Source: Podospora bellae-mahoneyi
Taxonomy: Eukaryota > Ascomycota > Sordariomycetes > Sordariales > Podosporaceae
Assembly: GCF_035222275.1 (NCBI RefSeq)
Contig: NC_085883.1
Span: 1,798,001-1,862,000 of the forward strand
Reading direction: 5' to 3'
Length of the DNA stretch: 64,000 nucleotides
Shown: one piece after another, positions 42,404 to 53,593 of the stretch
Position numbering within the stretch: the first letter of the stretch is position 1
Layout: the number at the start of each line of letters is the position of its first letter
Translations under genes and position numbers: made by a program
Notes under the pieces: model-generated
What the model was told of the DNA's origin: nothing
What the model saw: only the letters and a program-made list of their open reading frames with translations
The model's database searches: none

Positions 42404-44261
42404 ATGACGGGTGCCATACCCAAACCCGACGTCGCCATGTCACCAACAACGCCAAAGACAAAAACAAAACCATTATCACCAGTACAGCCAAACCGAAGCC
42501 CCCCTCCCTTCAGGCCCTCCACATCATCAAAAATGACAATTGAAACACTCCTCTCGCAAGATGAAGACGAGCTGCTGGCGGCGGTATGCACCGACTCAAC
42601 AACAGGATTCTCGCTACTAGCAGCAGCGACATTGGAAAAAGGAAAAGCGAGGGCGACGACGACGACGACGACAACATCAAACGACTCAGCCCCATCATCC
42701 CAAATCAGCCCACGAGGCAGCCTCAATGAAAGCCCGACTGACTCGGCCGCCAACCTGGCGATAGAGGATATCGACAGCGTCAATTCGGATAGCTACCCGG
42801 CTTCGATGACGAGCTCGATCAAGGCTCATGTGTATGAGGGGGGGTTGAGATATCACGCGTACAAGAGCGGGAAGTACGCTTTTCCGAATGATGAGATTGA
42901 GCAGAACCGGGATGATATGAAGCACTCGATGAGTTTGTTGTTGATGCAGGGCGAGTTTTTTTATGCGCCGGTTAAGGAGAGGTTGGAGGAGGGGGCCGAG
43001 GTGTTGGATCTGGGTGAGTTTTTTTCGTTTCGGGAATCAATTCATGTACGACATGACCTCGGTCGAAATGGCAAAGGCAGGCGGGCTGGAGGGATGCAAA
43101 GGGGAGAGTTACGCTCCAGGAAGTCAGCGGCTGCTTCAACAAGGAAGCAAAATCAGACAATTCGTGGCCAGCCGGCTCCAGATTCATGTCGTTCATTCAT
43201 GATGCCCGCTGTGGGCAGTCAAGCAACCAATTTTTCCTGTCCGTCGTTGCGACCAGTTATGTTTCACGAAAGTGCAAAAAAAAGAAAATCTCGAAGCTGA
43301 CCAAGCTGTGTGTTACGGCAGGTACCGGAACGGGCATATGGGCAATAGAAGGTAAGTGGCTCAAAAAGTTTCCTTTGATTCATCGGTGCGGAGACTTGCA
43401 GGAACGGTAGTTGTCGATGAGTGCACACTGGAGAAGCATACTCACATGACAAGGGCAACCGCATCAATCACCTCCGAAAACACTGCTGACAACTGACTTT
43501 CTCTAGTCGGCGACAAATACCCAAACACCACAGTCACCGGCATCGACCTCTCCCCCATCCAGCCAAACTACGTCCCCGAGAACGTCCACTTCTTCGTCGA
43601 CGACTTTGACGAAGAATGGGTCGACCCGGACGACAAGTACGACTTTATCCACATCCGAAATGTGATGCACTCCGTAACGGATACAAAAGCGCTGCTTTCG
43701 CGGGTGATGCGGTAAGCTTGGATCCCCCCCTCCCACCTTCCACCATCTATCTGCGTCTAACCCACCCCTGTTAGCCACCTCAAACCAGGAGGCTACATCG
43801 AAATCCAAGACCTAGACATCACCCCCCTCTCCGACGACGACACCCTCACCCCCACGACCCCCTACGCCCTACGGGATTTTCTAAAATACATGGCCGCCGG
43901 GCTCGCAGCCCTGGGATCGCACATGCACGCCGTCCACAAACTACCCGATGAGCTCGAAGCGGCTGGCTTCGAAGACATCAAGAAATCCAAACACAAAGCG
44001 CCCATAGGGATGTGGCCCAAGGACAAGAGGTTACGACTTTGCGGGTTGTTTTTGAGGACGGCGATGATGGATGGGCTGAGGGGTGTGAGCCAGAGGCCCA
44101 TGGCGGCGTTGGGGTGGACGCCGCTGCAGATCGAGATGGTGTTGGTCAATGTGAGGAAGGCGTTGATGGATCCAAAGGTGCATGCGTATTTTACTTTTCA
44201 TGTCATCTATGCTAGGAAACCGCTGCAGGCAGGAGGGGGTCCTGGGTCTGATGAACCATGA
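42404..44261 (+). CDS. LaeA/TAM-like SAM-dependent methyltransferase
   Basis: Four exons (42404-43013, 43322-43351, 43507-43711, 43775-44261) give 443 residues. The start ATG at 42404 has ACCATGA context. Residues 1-140 are Ser/Thr/Pro-rich. The catalytic part begins YHAYKSGKYAFPNDEIEQNRDDMKH, the N-terminal mark of LaeA-like and UMTA-like enzymes. Motif I VLDLG|TGTGIWAIE|VGDKYP is split by two introns, so the 30-nt exon 2 must be kept. It is followed by TVTGIDLSPIQP, DKYDFIHIRNVMHSVTD and HLKPGGYIEIQDLD. Members regulate secondary metabolism and development or methylate small molecules. Intron 1 (308 nt) is the second-longest here and holds a spurious ORF. Confidence 0.88.
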
Positions 44262-44421
44262 CGACATGAGGGGCCTATCCATCTGGAAATGAAATACGGC
44301 AAGTGCCACCGGAACTGTGTAAATAGGTGATGAAATCAAAGTATATTATTCATCATGCTGATTACATTACACACACCAACACTCTCTGCCCAACCGAACA
44401 CGGAGATAGTGAACTGAAGCC
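44262..44421. other. convergent 3' flanks
   Basis: 160 bp between the stop codons of the methyltransferase (plus) and the following minus gene. Confidence 0.5.
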
Positions 44422-45351
44422 TCAGTATCTACGAATCGCCGACTCGCCCCAGGAAACAGGAAGGTGTTCACTCTGATAAGAACTAGAGCACGGTCCTGCC
44501 TCATACGCTTGGGCTGGGACTCCTACCAGCGGGAACTCGTCCACCATTGACCTTCCCATCTCGCACTCTGCACAAAGGCGGTATGCTGATGGTTGCCGTA
44601 CAAAGACATGCTGAATGTACTGGCCACATTCACAGCAGTGTTCACTCAGGGCCGGTGGTGTTGTTGCTTCTCCAGATTCTGCTGTGTTTGATAATGCGGG
44701 CGTGGGGGTGGGGAAGAAAGCTGTTTCCCAGTCTGATGATGATGCAGGGGTTCGCACCCCGTTTGAATATGATGAGGCAGGTGTTGGCAACCCTGCGGAA
44801 GATGGGGGCGAGGAGGCAACATCCGTTCGGGGCATGGTATTGGTTTGGGAGGTGGCATTACTAAGTTGGGAGCTGTCATTGGCTTCGGAGGTACTATCAC
44901 CACCACACATGGGGGCATTCATGCCATTGCTTGTCCCGCTTCGAAGACCAAAGGTTTTGGCCATGACTTCCACCGCGGATTTCGACACAACCACAATGTC
45001 GCCATCGTCGGGCGGAATGCAGATGGATAACTCTGTGGATGGCAAGGCAATGGTGAAGAAAGACTCGTGTGGTGATGATGACGAACTGCTTTTCCCCATG
45101 TCATCTCGCAAATCTGCAAGCCGCTTTTCTAGGCAGTTGATATACTGCTGGTTTTGGTGATTCTGGGCTTTGAGAGCGTCGATGGTTGGTTTGTTGGAAT
45201 TGACTTGTGCTTCAAGAATGCGGATGCGGTTCAGTGCCGTTGTGAGGGGGGCGCAAGAGAAGGGGCTTGAGGAGGGGAATGTTTGGGGGACTGGTGGGTA
45301 TGGCGGTGGTGATGGTACCGCTGGTGTAGATTTGCGGTTGGAAGTTGCCAT
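44422..45351 (-). CDS. unknown protein with coiled coil and CxxC pair
   Basis: Single exon, 309 residues, no family recognised. A Pro/Ser start is followed by a coiled coil at about residues 37-85 (LNRIRILEAQVNSNKPTIDALK, then YINCLEKRLADL). A short ordered part ESFFTIALPSTELSICIPPDD sits mid-protein, then a Ser/Thr-rich linker. Near the end, HCCECGQYIQHVFVRQPSAYRLCAEC gives a CxxC...CxxC pair spaced like a small zinc ribbon. A nuclear or regulatory role would be a guess. Confidence 0.6.
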   Translation of the reverse strand: MATSNRKSTPAVPSPPPYPPVPQTFPSSSPFSCAPLTTALNRIRILEAQVNSNKPTIDALKAQNHQNQQYINCLEKRLADLRDDMGKSSSSSSPHESFFTIALPSTELSICIPPDDGDIVVVSKSAVEVMAKTFGLRSGTSNGMNAPMCGGDSTSEANDSSQLSNATSQTNTMPRTDVASSPPSSAGLPTPASSYSNGVRTPASSSDWETAFFPTPTPALSNTAESGEATTPPALSEHCCECGQYIQHVFVRQPSAYRLCAECEMGRSMVDEFPLVGVPAQAYEAGPCSSSYQSEHLPVSWGESAIRRY

Positions 45352-46740
45352 GACGCTGGTGCCAATGGTAGGTTGATGAGAGTGGGATTGGGAAAGTTTT
45401 CCTGAATGGAGTGTTGAGTTTTGAGTGAAAAATTCAGTGCCTGCGTTTTTGTTTTGGATAGGTATAGCATATGGTCAGAGAGCTCTACGTCATAGTGATT
45501 GATCTAGATCGGTATACTTGAAACTTTGCATACAGCGTTTGTTGCTTGATTAAGGGAACGTGCATAGGTAGGTAGGTACCTTACTCTTTTCACATGCATG
45601 TTTCAAGTCCATGATCACCAACTACTGGCTGGCTCTTGGGATTGTTTCTTTGACATCCTTTCACTGTGACATCAAACACTCAATGGTATTCAAAAATGCA
45701 AAAATGGCACACAACATCCACCATTCAGCAGCGAATAATAGTCATCCAGCCGGAGGTCACAGCATAACATCGCACCAGAGCTCACAACACGGCAACCAAA
45801 CAATCATTATAGGCCAGCGTCAACCTCATTATCCCATTGCATCTCAAAGACGATGTAACTGACCCGGAATTACCCATCCACATCATCTCCCAAACCCTGA
45901 TGTTGCCTTTTCGAAAGATCCAGGAGGGCTCGGTATTTGTGATTTCAGGGACGGAGTTGATGGAATGAGATGGAAGTACTCCCTCCTCTTGCTCTTCCAA
46001 GTCATAGCCGATCGCAACCCGGGTGCGGAGTTTTTATATTTTCGCGGTCCACCGATTTTCGAGAAAGCGCTGAAAGTCCCAAAAAAAGGCTGGAGATAAG
46101 GCGGATGGCATTCATGCTGGGTCTGTTGGATGAAAGGCGAGGTTTGAAGAATTCTGTCGAGGTGTGGAGTTTGGATTGGAATGCAGGTTGTCGGGGAGAC
46201 TGTGCAAACGCTCCAATGCACTGAGGAAGATTGAGGGTAAGGTTTTGTATATGCAGAGCAAATCGAGAGAAGAAGATGTCATTGGAGCAGCAACTCGATG
46301 AAAGCGAGGGAATGGCAAAACAAGATGACACTACTAGTAGATTCCCGATGGAATATTCGGCCTTTGTAAGATGTGCCTGAAGAGTCGGTTGTGAGGTTAA
46401 AGTGAACGGTGGATGTGGAATCTAAGTCGGGAAGAAGGCAATTTGGGGAGAGCTTAGACATGTGGTGGAGAAATACCAGTTACTTACACAAGGTGTGAAG
46501 ATAGTCAAAGAAGATATTAAGGCAATGAAGGAATGTAAATAGCAAAATAGCGTCGAGAAACTGCAGTTGCGGGCATCCATGAGGTACGGAAATCAAAGCA
46601 TGTAGTTGGGTAGGTGTCAAAGAGATCCCATTAGCTCTTGTGAAATTATCAACAAAATGTCAGACGCCTTTCTGAAGGAACACAACCATAAAGAACCACC
46701 GTATATCCCCCTGTGGAAGATTATCTCCGTGCTCTACCAA
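45352..46740. other. intergenic, short uncertain ORFs only
   Basis: About 1.4 kb. Minus frames at 45883-46331 are Pro/Ser-rich and without family marks. A GGTAGGTAGGTACC run lies near 45565. Confidence 0.4.
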
Positions 46741-47309
46741 TCAACACCCCCACCCCCATCCACCGGGCGGCCTTCTCCGTTTGCCAAAATCCCGAAACAC
46801 CCTCTGTTCAGGCCACGGCTCGAGCTGTCCCAACAGCCGTCTCCAGTCCGTCATGACAGAGCTGCTCGACGGGACCTCTCTTGGTGTGACAGAGGGGCTG
46901 TCAATTTCACCACAGGCGCTATCCCTGGGTAAATACTTGTCAGGAGATTTTGAGCGCACAAAGCCTTTTCTTGTGTCCGGAGCGAAGTCAACATCTAGGG
47001 CCTTTCCAATCGCCACGATGTCGGCTCCAGAAAACGTAACTATGGTGCGGTCTGGAATGATCGTGGAGGATCCGGGCACTTTCAGCCGCTCCCAGTCAGG
47101 CGCTCTTCGATATCTTTGAGGATCATAACCTCAGCCTCGGTGCCAATAGGATCAGAGAGGATCGGCTGTAGGTAGTAGGAGGTGGGGCCGGTATTGCAGT
47201 CGAAAGAGCTGTAAAGTCGAGCTTTAAGCTCGAAGTTTCCGAATGGGCTGGGCTTGCGATTGGGCATTCTGTCGTAGCGGGGCATGCTGCCGTCTTGCTT
47301 TCGAGACAT
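46741..47309 (-). pseudogene. frameshifted unknown ORF pair
   Basis: From the ATG at 47309 a frame reads MSRKQDGSMPRYDRMPNRKP then FGNFELKARLYSSFDCNTGPTSYYLQPILSDPIGTEAEVMILKDIEE and stops at 47082. Directly downstream another frame, open to 46741, reads APDWERLKVPGSSTIIPDRT, FSGADIVAIGKALDVDFAPDTRKGF and VMTDWRRLLGQLEPWPEQRVF. The join falls in GAAGAGCGCC near 47115: one lost G would explain it. Both parts look like genuine protein. A sequencing or assembly slip, or a truly shifted host gene, would both fit. Family unknown. Confidence 0.4.
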
Positions 47310-47833
47310 GTGGGAAAATAAGTTGAGGTAGGATGGCTTGACTTCTGCTGGTAATAAAGGTTGGCATGTTGGTTGGTCACACAACTCGGGTTCTCGTTTT
47401 TGACGGGAATGAATTGGCCACTTACCGATATGATCTCGAGTTATAAGAGAAAGACTGATAATTTTTAGCTTGTACCAGTGGGAAGCGTGATGGCGGTGAA
47501 CTGAAGAATTGAAAACCGAGCCAAGGGGAAGAATAGTTGTAGTGAGAAATCGGTGGGTGGTGCTAGTCGCCCACGACAGAGTGAATCTCACGATAAGAGA
47601 AAGTCTTTGGATGACAGAAATAGCAGGAAGCAACACAAAGCCAAAGCAAAGGTTTTCCTCAGATTACAGTCAGATAAATCCACTAAATATATAGCCAACG
47701 CAGTTCCCTTCCCTCCGCCTTCTTGACGTAGAAACTAAGGTACACCTCACTAGGTAGCTGCCCCCTCGAACCCCCCTCCTCATCCTACTTACCCATCCCA
47801 AAAGCCCCCCTCAAAACCTCCACCACCCCCTTA

Positions 47834-48616
47834 TCAACAACCACCACCCCTCCACTCCTCCGGTTCAATCTCGACCGTCCCCCCAGATCCAACCCTCGGC
47901 AAAAATACCCTCGACTTCCCCCTCTTTCTCCCTCCCGCCCTCAACTCCCTAATCTCGGCCTCCAACTCCCCTATCCGTCTCCGATCCCTCATATACTGCC
48001 CCTCCAACTCCTTAATCCACTTCCAATCCCCCTCCCTTTCCTTCTTCTCCTCCCTAATCCCTTCCTCCAGCTCCTCAATCCTTTTCCCATCCCGATCGCC
48101 CTGCTCCCTTAACTGCGTGATCAACTCTCCATTTCTCACCGCCAACTCCCCCATCCGTCTCTGGTCCGTCTGTCTCTGCTCCTCCAAGACAGTCATCTGA
48201 ATACGCTGCTCACGGTGGCAGCGGATGTGCTCGATAAGCTGGTCGTCGGCCTCCTCCACTTTTGCCAGGAAGGCTTCCCACAGCAGTTCCTCTGTCGGGG
48301 CGGAACCTGGTGGTGGGGGGAGGGAGTAAGTTCTACGGGTTTTGTCTTTGTCGTCGTCGTCGTCGTCGTAGAGGTCGCCTTCGTTGTAGAAGTCGATTAG
48401 ACACTCAAACACTTCTCGTCGACTTTGAGTGTCGCTTGGTTCATTGTTTGGGCCTTGAACGAGATTTGTATCGTCGGGCGGTGTTGTGTCTTGGAGGTTG
48501 TCGGTCGATAAAGATGCGGCTGTAGTCGCTTTTGTTGTGGTTGTTGGGTTGTGGTTCTCAAGCTCGGGGCTCAACTTCCTTTTCTTGGAGGAGGGTTGTT
48601 CTGCCGAGGAGGGCAT
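47834..48616 (-). CDS. coiled-coil protein of unknown function
   Basis: Single exon, 260 residues. The N-terminus has a nuclear-signal-like SSKKRKLSPELE, then a Thr/Asp-rich part with an Asp run (DLYDDDDDDKDK). From about residue 105 to 230 it is one long charged coiled coil (EEADDQLIEHIRCHREQRIQ; KRIEELEEGIREEKKEREGDWKWIKELEGQ; RRRIGELEAEIRELRAG). It ends in a basic KRGKSRVFLP and VEIEPEEWRGGGC. ATG and composition support the start. Possibly a nuclear structural or adaptor protein, inferred from composition only. Confidence 0.7.
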   Translation of the reverse strand: MPSSAEQPSSKKRKLSPELENHNPTTTTKATTAASLSTDNLQDTTPPDDTNLVQGPNNEPSDTQSRREVFECLIDFYNEGDLYDDDDDDKDKTRRTYSLPPPPGSAPTEELLWEAFLAKVEEADDQLIEHIRCHREQRIQMTVLEEQRQTDQRRMGELAVRNGELITQLREQGDRDGKRIEELEEGIREEKKEREGDWKWIKELEGQYMRDRRRIGELEAEIRELRAGGRKRGKSRVFLPRVGSGGTVEIEPEEWRGGGC

Positions 48617-51460
48617 GTCTGCGACGTTTGCGGGGATTTGAGGGTACGCGGGTGGTAATAGTATGTGCTGTACAGGGAAAAGAAACGGATCTCTTGCCAG
48701 CGGGAAGGTGACAGTAAGGTGAAAAAGTCGCAGTGCAAATGGCCGATAGCTGGTGCTCCATCGACTACCTTACCTACCTGGAGCGGTGAGTCAAACATTT
48801 GAATCTGCCAGAACAAGCACAGATACGCACAAAACAATGTGCTCTTTCCCCCGCATAGGGCATAAGGGACTGCAGGCTATGATGTTTCATTCGGCACTGG
48901 GTATGTTTTGGAAGATCTGTGCATGATGGTTATTCAATTGCGAAGTAGGGAATCCTGTGAGAGCCGGGTAGATACTGAAAGGTCAAACATACTGCCCCAG
49001 GTAGGCCTTTTTGTAGAGCTCTGAGGTAGATAATAACAGTCCAAGATTATATGACATGAGTTGAATGAATCACAATAAGTCACTTTGCAACTCGTTAGCT
49101 CTATTTGTCTGGAGACAAACGCTATTGTGACATCCACATCTTTGAATAATGGCGTGCTTGACCAGTCGATGAATCGTTTGTCGATCAAGTTACCGTGATG
49201 TTATGGGTCAGTGACGTTCCATCCAGTCAATATATGTGTGTAGAAAGAACTGTCATGTTTGAAAGTCGTTGAGTCGTAATACTGGTGAGAGAAGCCGTAA
49301 TCGTTTCAGAAGCTGCTACAACTGAGTTTATGACACCTTAATCCACACGTCATGAAGTTACGCAGCTTTGAATATCTCTTGACAATCTTCAAGATATTTT
49401 GCTTATGCGGAAAGGCATCTCAAGCATGTTAAAAGGGGTATCCGCTATCTCTTCAGGCCTTAAATTTGTTGTAGTCTTTCCTTTTCTGCTCCCTCACGGC
49501 AGCAGGCCTACTAGGTGAGACAGGATTCAACTTGTCTCACGTATGAAAGAGCACTGATTAATAACTCTGAGTATTGCGACCATCCCCCACAAGCCTGCAA
49601 GACTATTCTATCAACATATGAATGCTATGTGAGCATGAGGTCTGCCCATCCCTAGTGGATAGAAAAGAAGCAAAATGATCTGCTCGGCTACAACGGGAAA
49701 GGCAAAGTGACAAGCACGGTCCGCTCGCGTCCATCCGGATCTTCGTGCATTCGCGAGGGCAGCTTGGCGAGACAAGTCAGCACCTGTCAGAGGGGTGTAC
49801 TGCATGGCATTATTGCATCATTTTGCTGCAGAGGTGCGGCGTATGTACAGTATGTATATCATTGTTAGGATGCAAAAAATAGGGGTTCTAGGACCAAGAC
49901 ATTCTGATCTTGAATTCTCAGCTCTTGCAGGGAGTTTGAGACAAGACACGGCTTGGGCACGGGCCGTTGACCAGGTTGATTGGATGTGCTGCAGCTTTCT
50001 TTTCTTCTTTTCTCAACGCCACTGTTTCTCCTTCCCAATCGAGATCGAGACGTGTAACAATGTCGACTTCGCGAGATATACTCTGTAGATAGTTTTCTGC
50101 CTTCTCCCTTCTCCTGATCATGAATGAGCGGTATAGGTATCTTCACCAGCTGAAGAGAACATCCATAAAGGGCAAGATGGGGCGAATCATCTGTGCGGTG
50201 CCAGTCACAAGTGGTCAGATTTCACAGCCGAGCAACCGAAGCTGGGCCCGAAGCATGGCCCGAAAGTACAGCCAAGAGGTGTAGCAGTCTGGAGCTGGAA
50301 CAGTGCAATGTAACTAAAAGTTCCCAAGAATTTTGTGGTGGAGAAGGCTTGTTTAGCTTCACACGGCCGAGTCCACAAGCGCTATTAGCCGGTTGACAGT
50401 GTCGGATTCTTCGCTTCGTGTTTCGTTATGGCGTTTTAGTTTGCTCAGTTTGATCCAAGAGCCGACAATCTCCCAGACCTGTAGCCGTATCCGAGTGCGC
50501 CGACGTGATACCGGAGCTGGCTCCGAAAGGGTGTGTCGATGCATAAGAGGAAGGCCATCGGGCCGTCTCTCTCATGACTGCTACATGGTGTAGTAGCATA
50601 CCATCCATCCGCTAGGTAGATCAACCACAACCCCGGGTCTTTTTGTCCATTTTGAGATATGACGAGGGCAAGGACCAGCTTTCAGTCTTGAGCGGGGTAT
50701 GGATTGATTGCCCATTTCGCGCGGATGACGGACGGGATAGATGCAGTCGAGCGGCAACACTGTTGGCTGCAGGTTGAAAACAGGGAGCCATGTCCGTGCC
50801 AAGAGAGCGCCCTTTGAGCAGCCAGATGGGAACCAGGCACGGACGAGACGGTAGGGGATCAAACAAACGTGGCAGCCCTGCGTTTCACGGTGAACGGGGA
50901 GACTTGAGAGGCTCACAAAGGAAAGGTTGATAAAACAGAAAGCAAAAAAAAGCTTTGACGGGAGAGAGGTGGGCGTGGTCGGTGGGGAATCACGCTATTG
51001 TCGGTTTGGGTCCACTCCCCCACTGGGATGGCCTGTCAGCTTGTGGAGGAGTGCTCCATTATCGCGACCATTGGCTCGTGGGGAATGAGGGGAGGGGGGC
51101 CTCGGGGAGCAGCCGGGAGCTGTCCCCCCCAGGGGTATCCATCCTGCAGGTCATGAAGGGATCCCCATTTCCCCATGATACAAGATGACCCTCCCCCAGC
51201 GACTGTCCCCTCTCCGACCTCCTGCGATACGACCCTGTCGTCCTCTTTTCCGCTTCACCTCCGTCTTCACTCCCACCCCCATTGCTCCCATTGCTCCCAT
51301 TGCTCCCATTGCTCTCTGAGACCCAGGGCCCGCCGACCTGGTAGCCGGATTTGCGATCATCCGAGGCTTGGATCTGCCCGGCGTTTCCCACACAGCTTTC
51401 CTCCTTCAGATACGAACATCATCTCCTTTACGATCGCGACCTCGTTACAATCGATCAAAG
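48617..51460. other. 2.8-kb intergenic region
   Basis: No supported gene. The interval 48840-50200 is of lower GC and could hold old repeat remnants, though none is recognisable. 50930-51460 is the leader and promoter of the next gene, including the ATTGCTCCC tandem at 51277-51314. Confidence 0.45.
51277..51314 (+). repeat. 9-bp tandem repeat (CCATTGCTC)4 in a 5' leader
   Basis: Four near-perfect units of CCCATTGCT just 150 bp upstream of the WD40-like gene's ATG. Confidence 0.8.
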
Positions 51461-53383
51461 ATGGAACCCTATGCATACCCTGCCGAAGGGTTGGATGAGA
51501 TGGCGTAAGCTAGACACCCGCCACACCGCCGTTGAACCGCTCAGTTCACCAAATGGTTGCTAACGGCTGGGAACAGAGAAAAGTTGAACCGATTAAGCAC
51601 AGCGGACTCGCGGCATGGTGACTCGGCCCCATTGCTCGACGGGCGGTCCTATGACGCCTACGATCCCCGACTACGACCCCCCTCGAGCGGCTACCCGCTG
51701 CCACCGACTCCCGAGTCGCAATGGAGTCCCACCGATGACCTTTTTCGAGTCCCGAATTATGAGCTTGGCCAGCGGCACGCTGCCGCATTGCCGCTGCAGC
51801 GTCCGGTGTCGAGGAGCAAGTCGTCACTTTTCCGAAAAGACTCGCATACATCGGACCGAAGGCCCTCGAGAGGCTCGTCCGCCGGTTTCAGCCTGTACCC
51901 CGCAGCCCGTCCGCCACCGCCGAAGCAGCCGCTGCCCGCGCTTCCCTCCAACAAATCTGCACGCCGCATCTCATCCCAGGGCTCCTTTGACAGCAGCTCA
52001 GTCGCATCGGGCGAGACTTCGAGATACTCGGATTCCACCAGGGGTTGTGGGCTCGAGCGAGTGCCCACGAACGGAACACCAACGTCTCCACACACCAATG
52101 CGCATTTCGTGGCTATCCCTCCCGTGCCCGAGGAATATCGGACACGGCAGGAATCACAATCCAAGGCTGTGACTGTTGTGCCCTGGAAATCTCTCACACA
52201 CCAGGAAAAGGCCCCCAAGGATCCATCCGTCTACTTCTTTGACATTTCAACAACGTCTGCCACCCTGGCCAGCAAACATGGCAACAACATCATTAAGGTG
52301 TGGTCTGTCGGCTCAGGCGAGGTCCAGAGCCAGATCAAAATCTCTTGCTACACAACCGCCCAGCCTCGGTCGCGCGAGTATTTCGTCCGTAGCCATGCCA
52401 TTCTTTCCGAGCCCTCCAACATGATAGCCATTGCCACCGGCTTCGGTGACTCGCTCGAGATTTGGGACTGGGGCAAGAAGAAGAAGCTGCAGTCCATGGA
52501 CAAAGCAGACCGTTGGGCCGCCGTTCGCTCCAACGTTATGGAAGCCGGATGGTGCCCCCTTGTCACCTACAGAGGAGACAACGACACCATCGAGCTGTGG
52601 GAAGCGACATACTCCAAGAAGCCATTCAAGAAGACGCGCGTGATTGAGCTCGCCAGGGCGGGTCTCCCGGTGTTGCCAAAGTATCCCGAACTCGCCTTCT
52701 CCGCCACTGGACCCCTCCTGATCACCGCCTCCGGGCCTCGGCCACCCAGACTAGGGCACCCTCCTCCCGAGAGAGAGACGCTCCTCATAGCCTGGGAGAT
52801 CCACAACGGCGCCGAAATGACAACACCGTACAAGGTCGTGACACCATGGCAGCATGCCGAGCTGGACACCGCCCTCCCATCTGGTCTCGCCACCTACGGT
52901 TCAGTCGCCGTATCAATCTGGATCCCCGCCTCCTACCGTGCCATCCCCGTCCCGGCCGCGAGAGGCGGCAACGGGTACAACCTCGCCCCCGCCTCGGTCC
53001 CCTTCCGGTATGTCCTTGTATGGGACTTTTCTGCGTCATCCACGAAGACCTTCCGCATCCCCAACGCCATGTCGTGCGTCAGCCCGGATTGCAGATTTAT
53101 CGCCTACTGTGACTCTAGGGGGGTTGACTCGGGAGCGAGAGGATGCTTGGCGGTGCTGGATGCCATGACGGGGAAGCAGCTGTGGTGCTGGCCGGACCCG
53201 GATGCCACTGCTGCGGACGTTGATATGATGGCTGGGTTCAGCCAGTTGGCGAATTTGAGCAAGGTGACGGAGATGTGTTTTTCTGCCGATGGCGGCTTCT
53301 TGTTCATTGGGGACAGCGAGGGCGGCACGGGAGTTTTTGAGGTGAGGGAGGGCGGAAAGGGGATTAGCATGAGGCCTGTCTAG
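51461..53383 (+). CDS. WD40-like repeat protein; open frame continues past its TAG
   Basis: Exon 1 (51461-51504, MEPYAYPAEGLDEMA) and exon 2 (51577-53383) join over a 72-nt intron (GTAAGC...AACAG, branch GCTAAC) and give 616 residues. The first 180 are disordered and Ser/Pro/Arg-rich (SKSSLFRKDSHTSDRRPSRG). Beta-propeller-like strands follow: VYFFDISTTSATLASKHGNNIIKVW, ILSEPSNMIAIATGFGDSLEIWDW, TIELWEATY, LVWDFSASSTKTFRIPNAMSCVSPDCRFIAYCDS, MCFSADGGFLFIGDSEG. It is probably a scaffold; exact role unknown. The stop TAG (53381-53383) is followed in the same frame by 69 sense codons, ETSLLSLQDILDEGDQ then a Lys/Glu-rich helix ending VWRTGQSWRW and TGA at 53591-53593, so the full protein may be 686 residues (see findings). 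Confidence 0.85.
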
Positions 53384-53593
53384 GAGACGTCTCTGCTTTC
53401 CCTGCAAGATATCTTGGATGAGGGTGACCAGAGAACTAATGGGAAGAAGAAAAAGAAGAAGGAGGTCGAGAGGAAGGAAAATGTGCGGGACAAGGAAAGG
53501 GAAAGCGAGGGTCTCGATGCCTTGAATGAGCTGGTCAAACAGGTCGAGGCGGAAGAGAGGGTCTGGAGGACAGGTCAAAGCTGGAGGTGGTGA
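53384..53593 (+). other. in-frame 69-codon extension after the TAG of the WD40-like gene
   Basis: Reading on past the TAG in the same frame gives ETSLLSLQDILDEGDQRTNG, a KKKKKKEVERKENVRDKERE block, and ALNELVKQVEAEERVWRTGQ, then TGA. Codon choice (AAG, GAG, GTC) is that of the gene itself, and the stretch looks like a charged helical protein tail, not like 3' UTR. It could be read by UAG suppression, by A-to-I editing to UGG, or mark a recent nonsense change. Confidence 0.5.
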
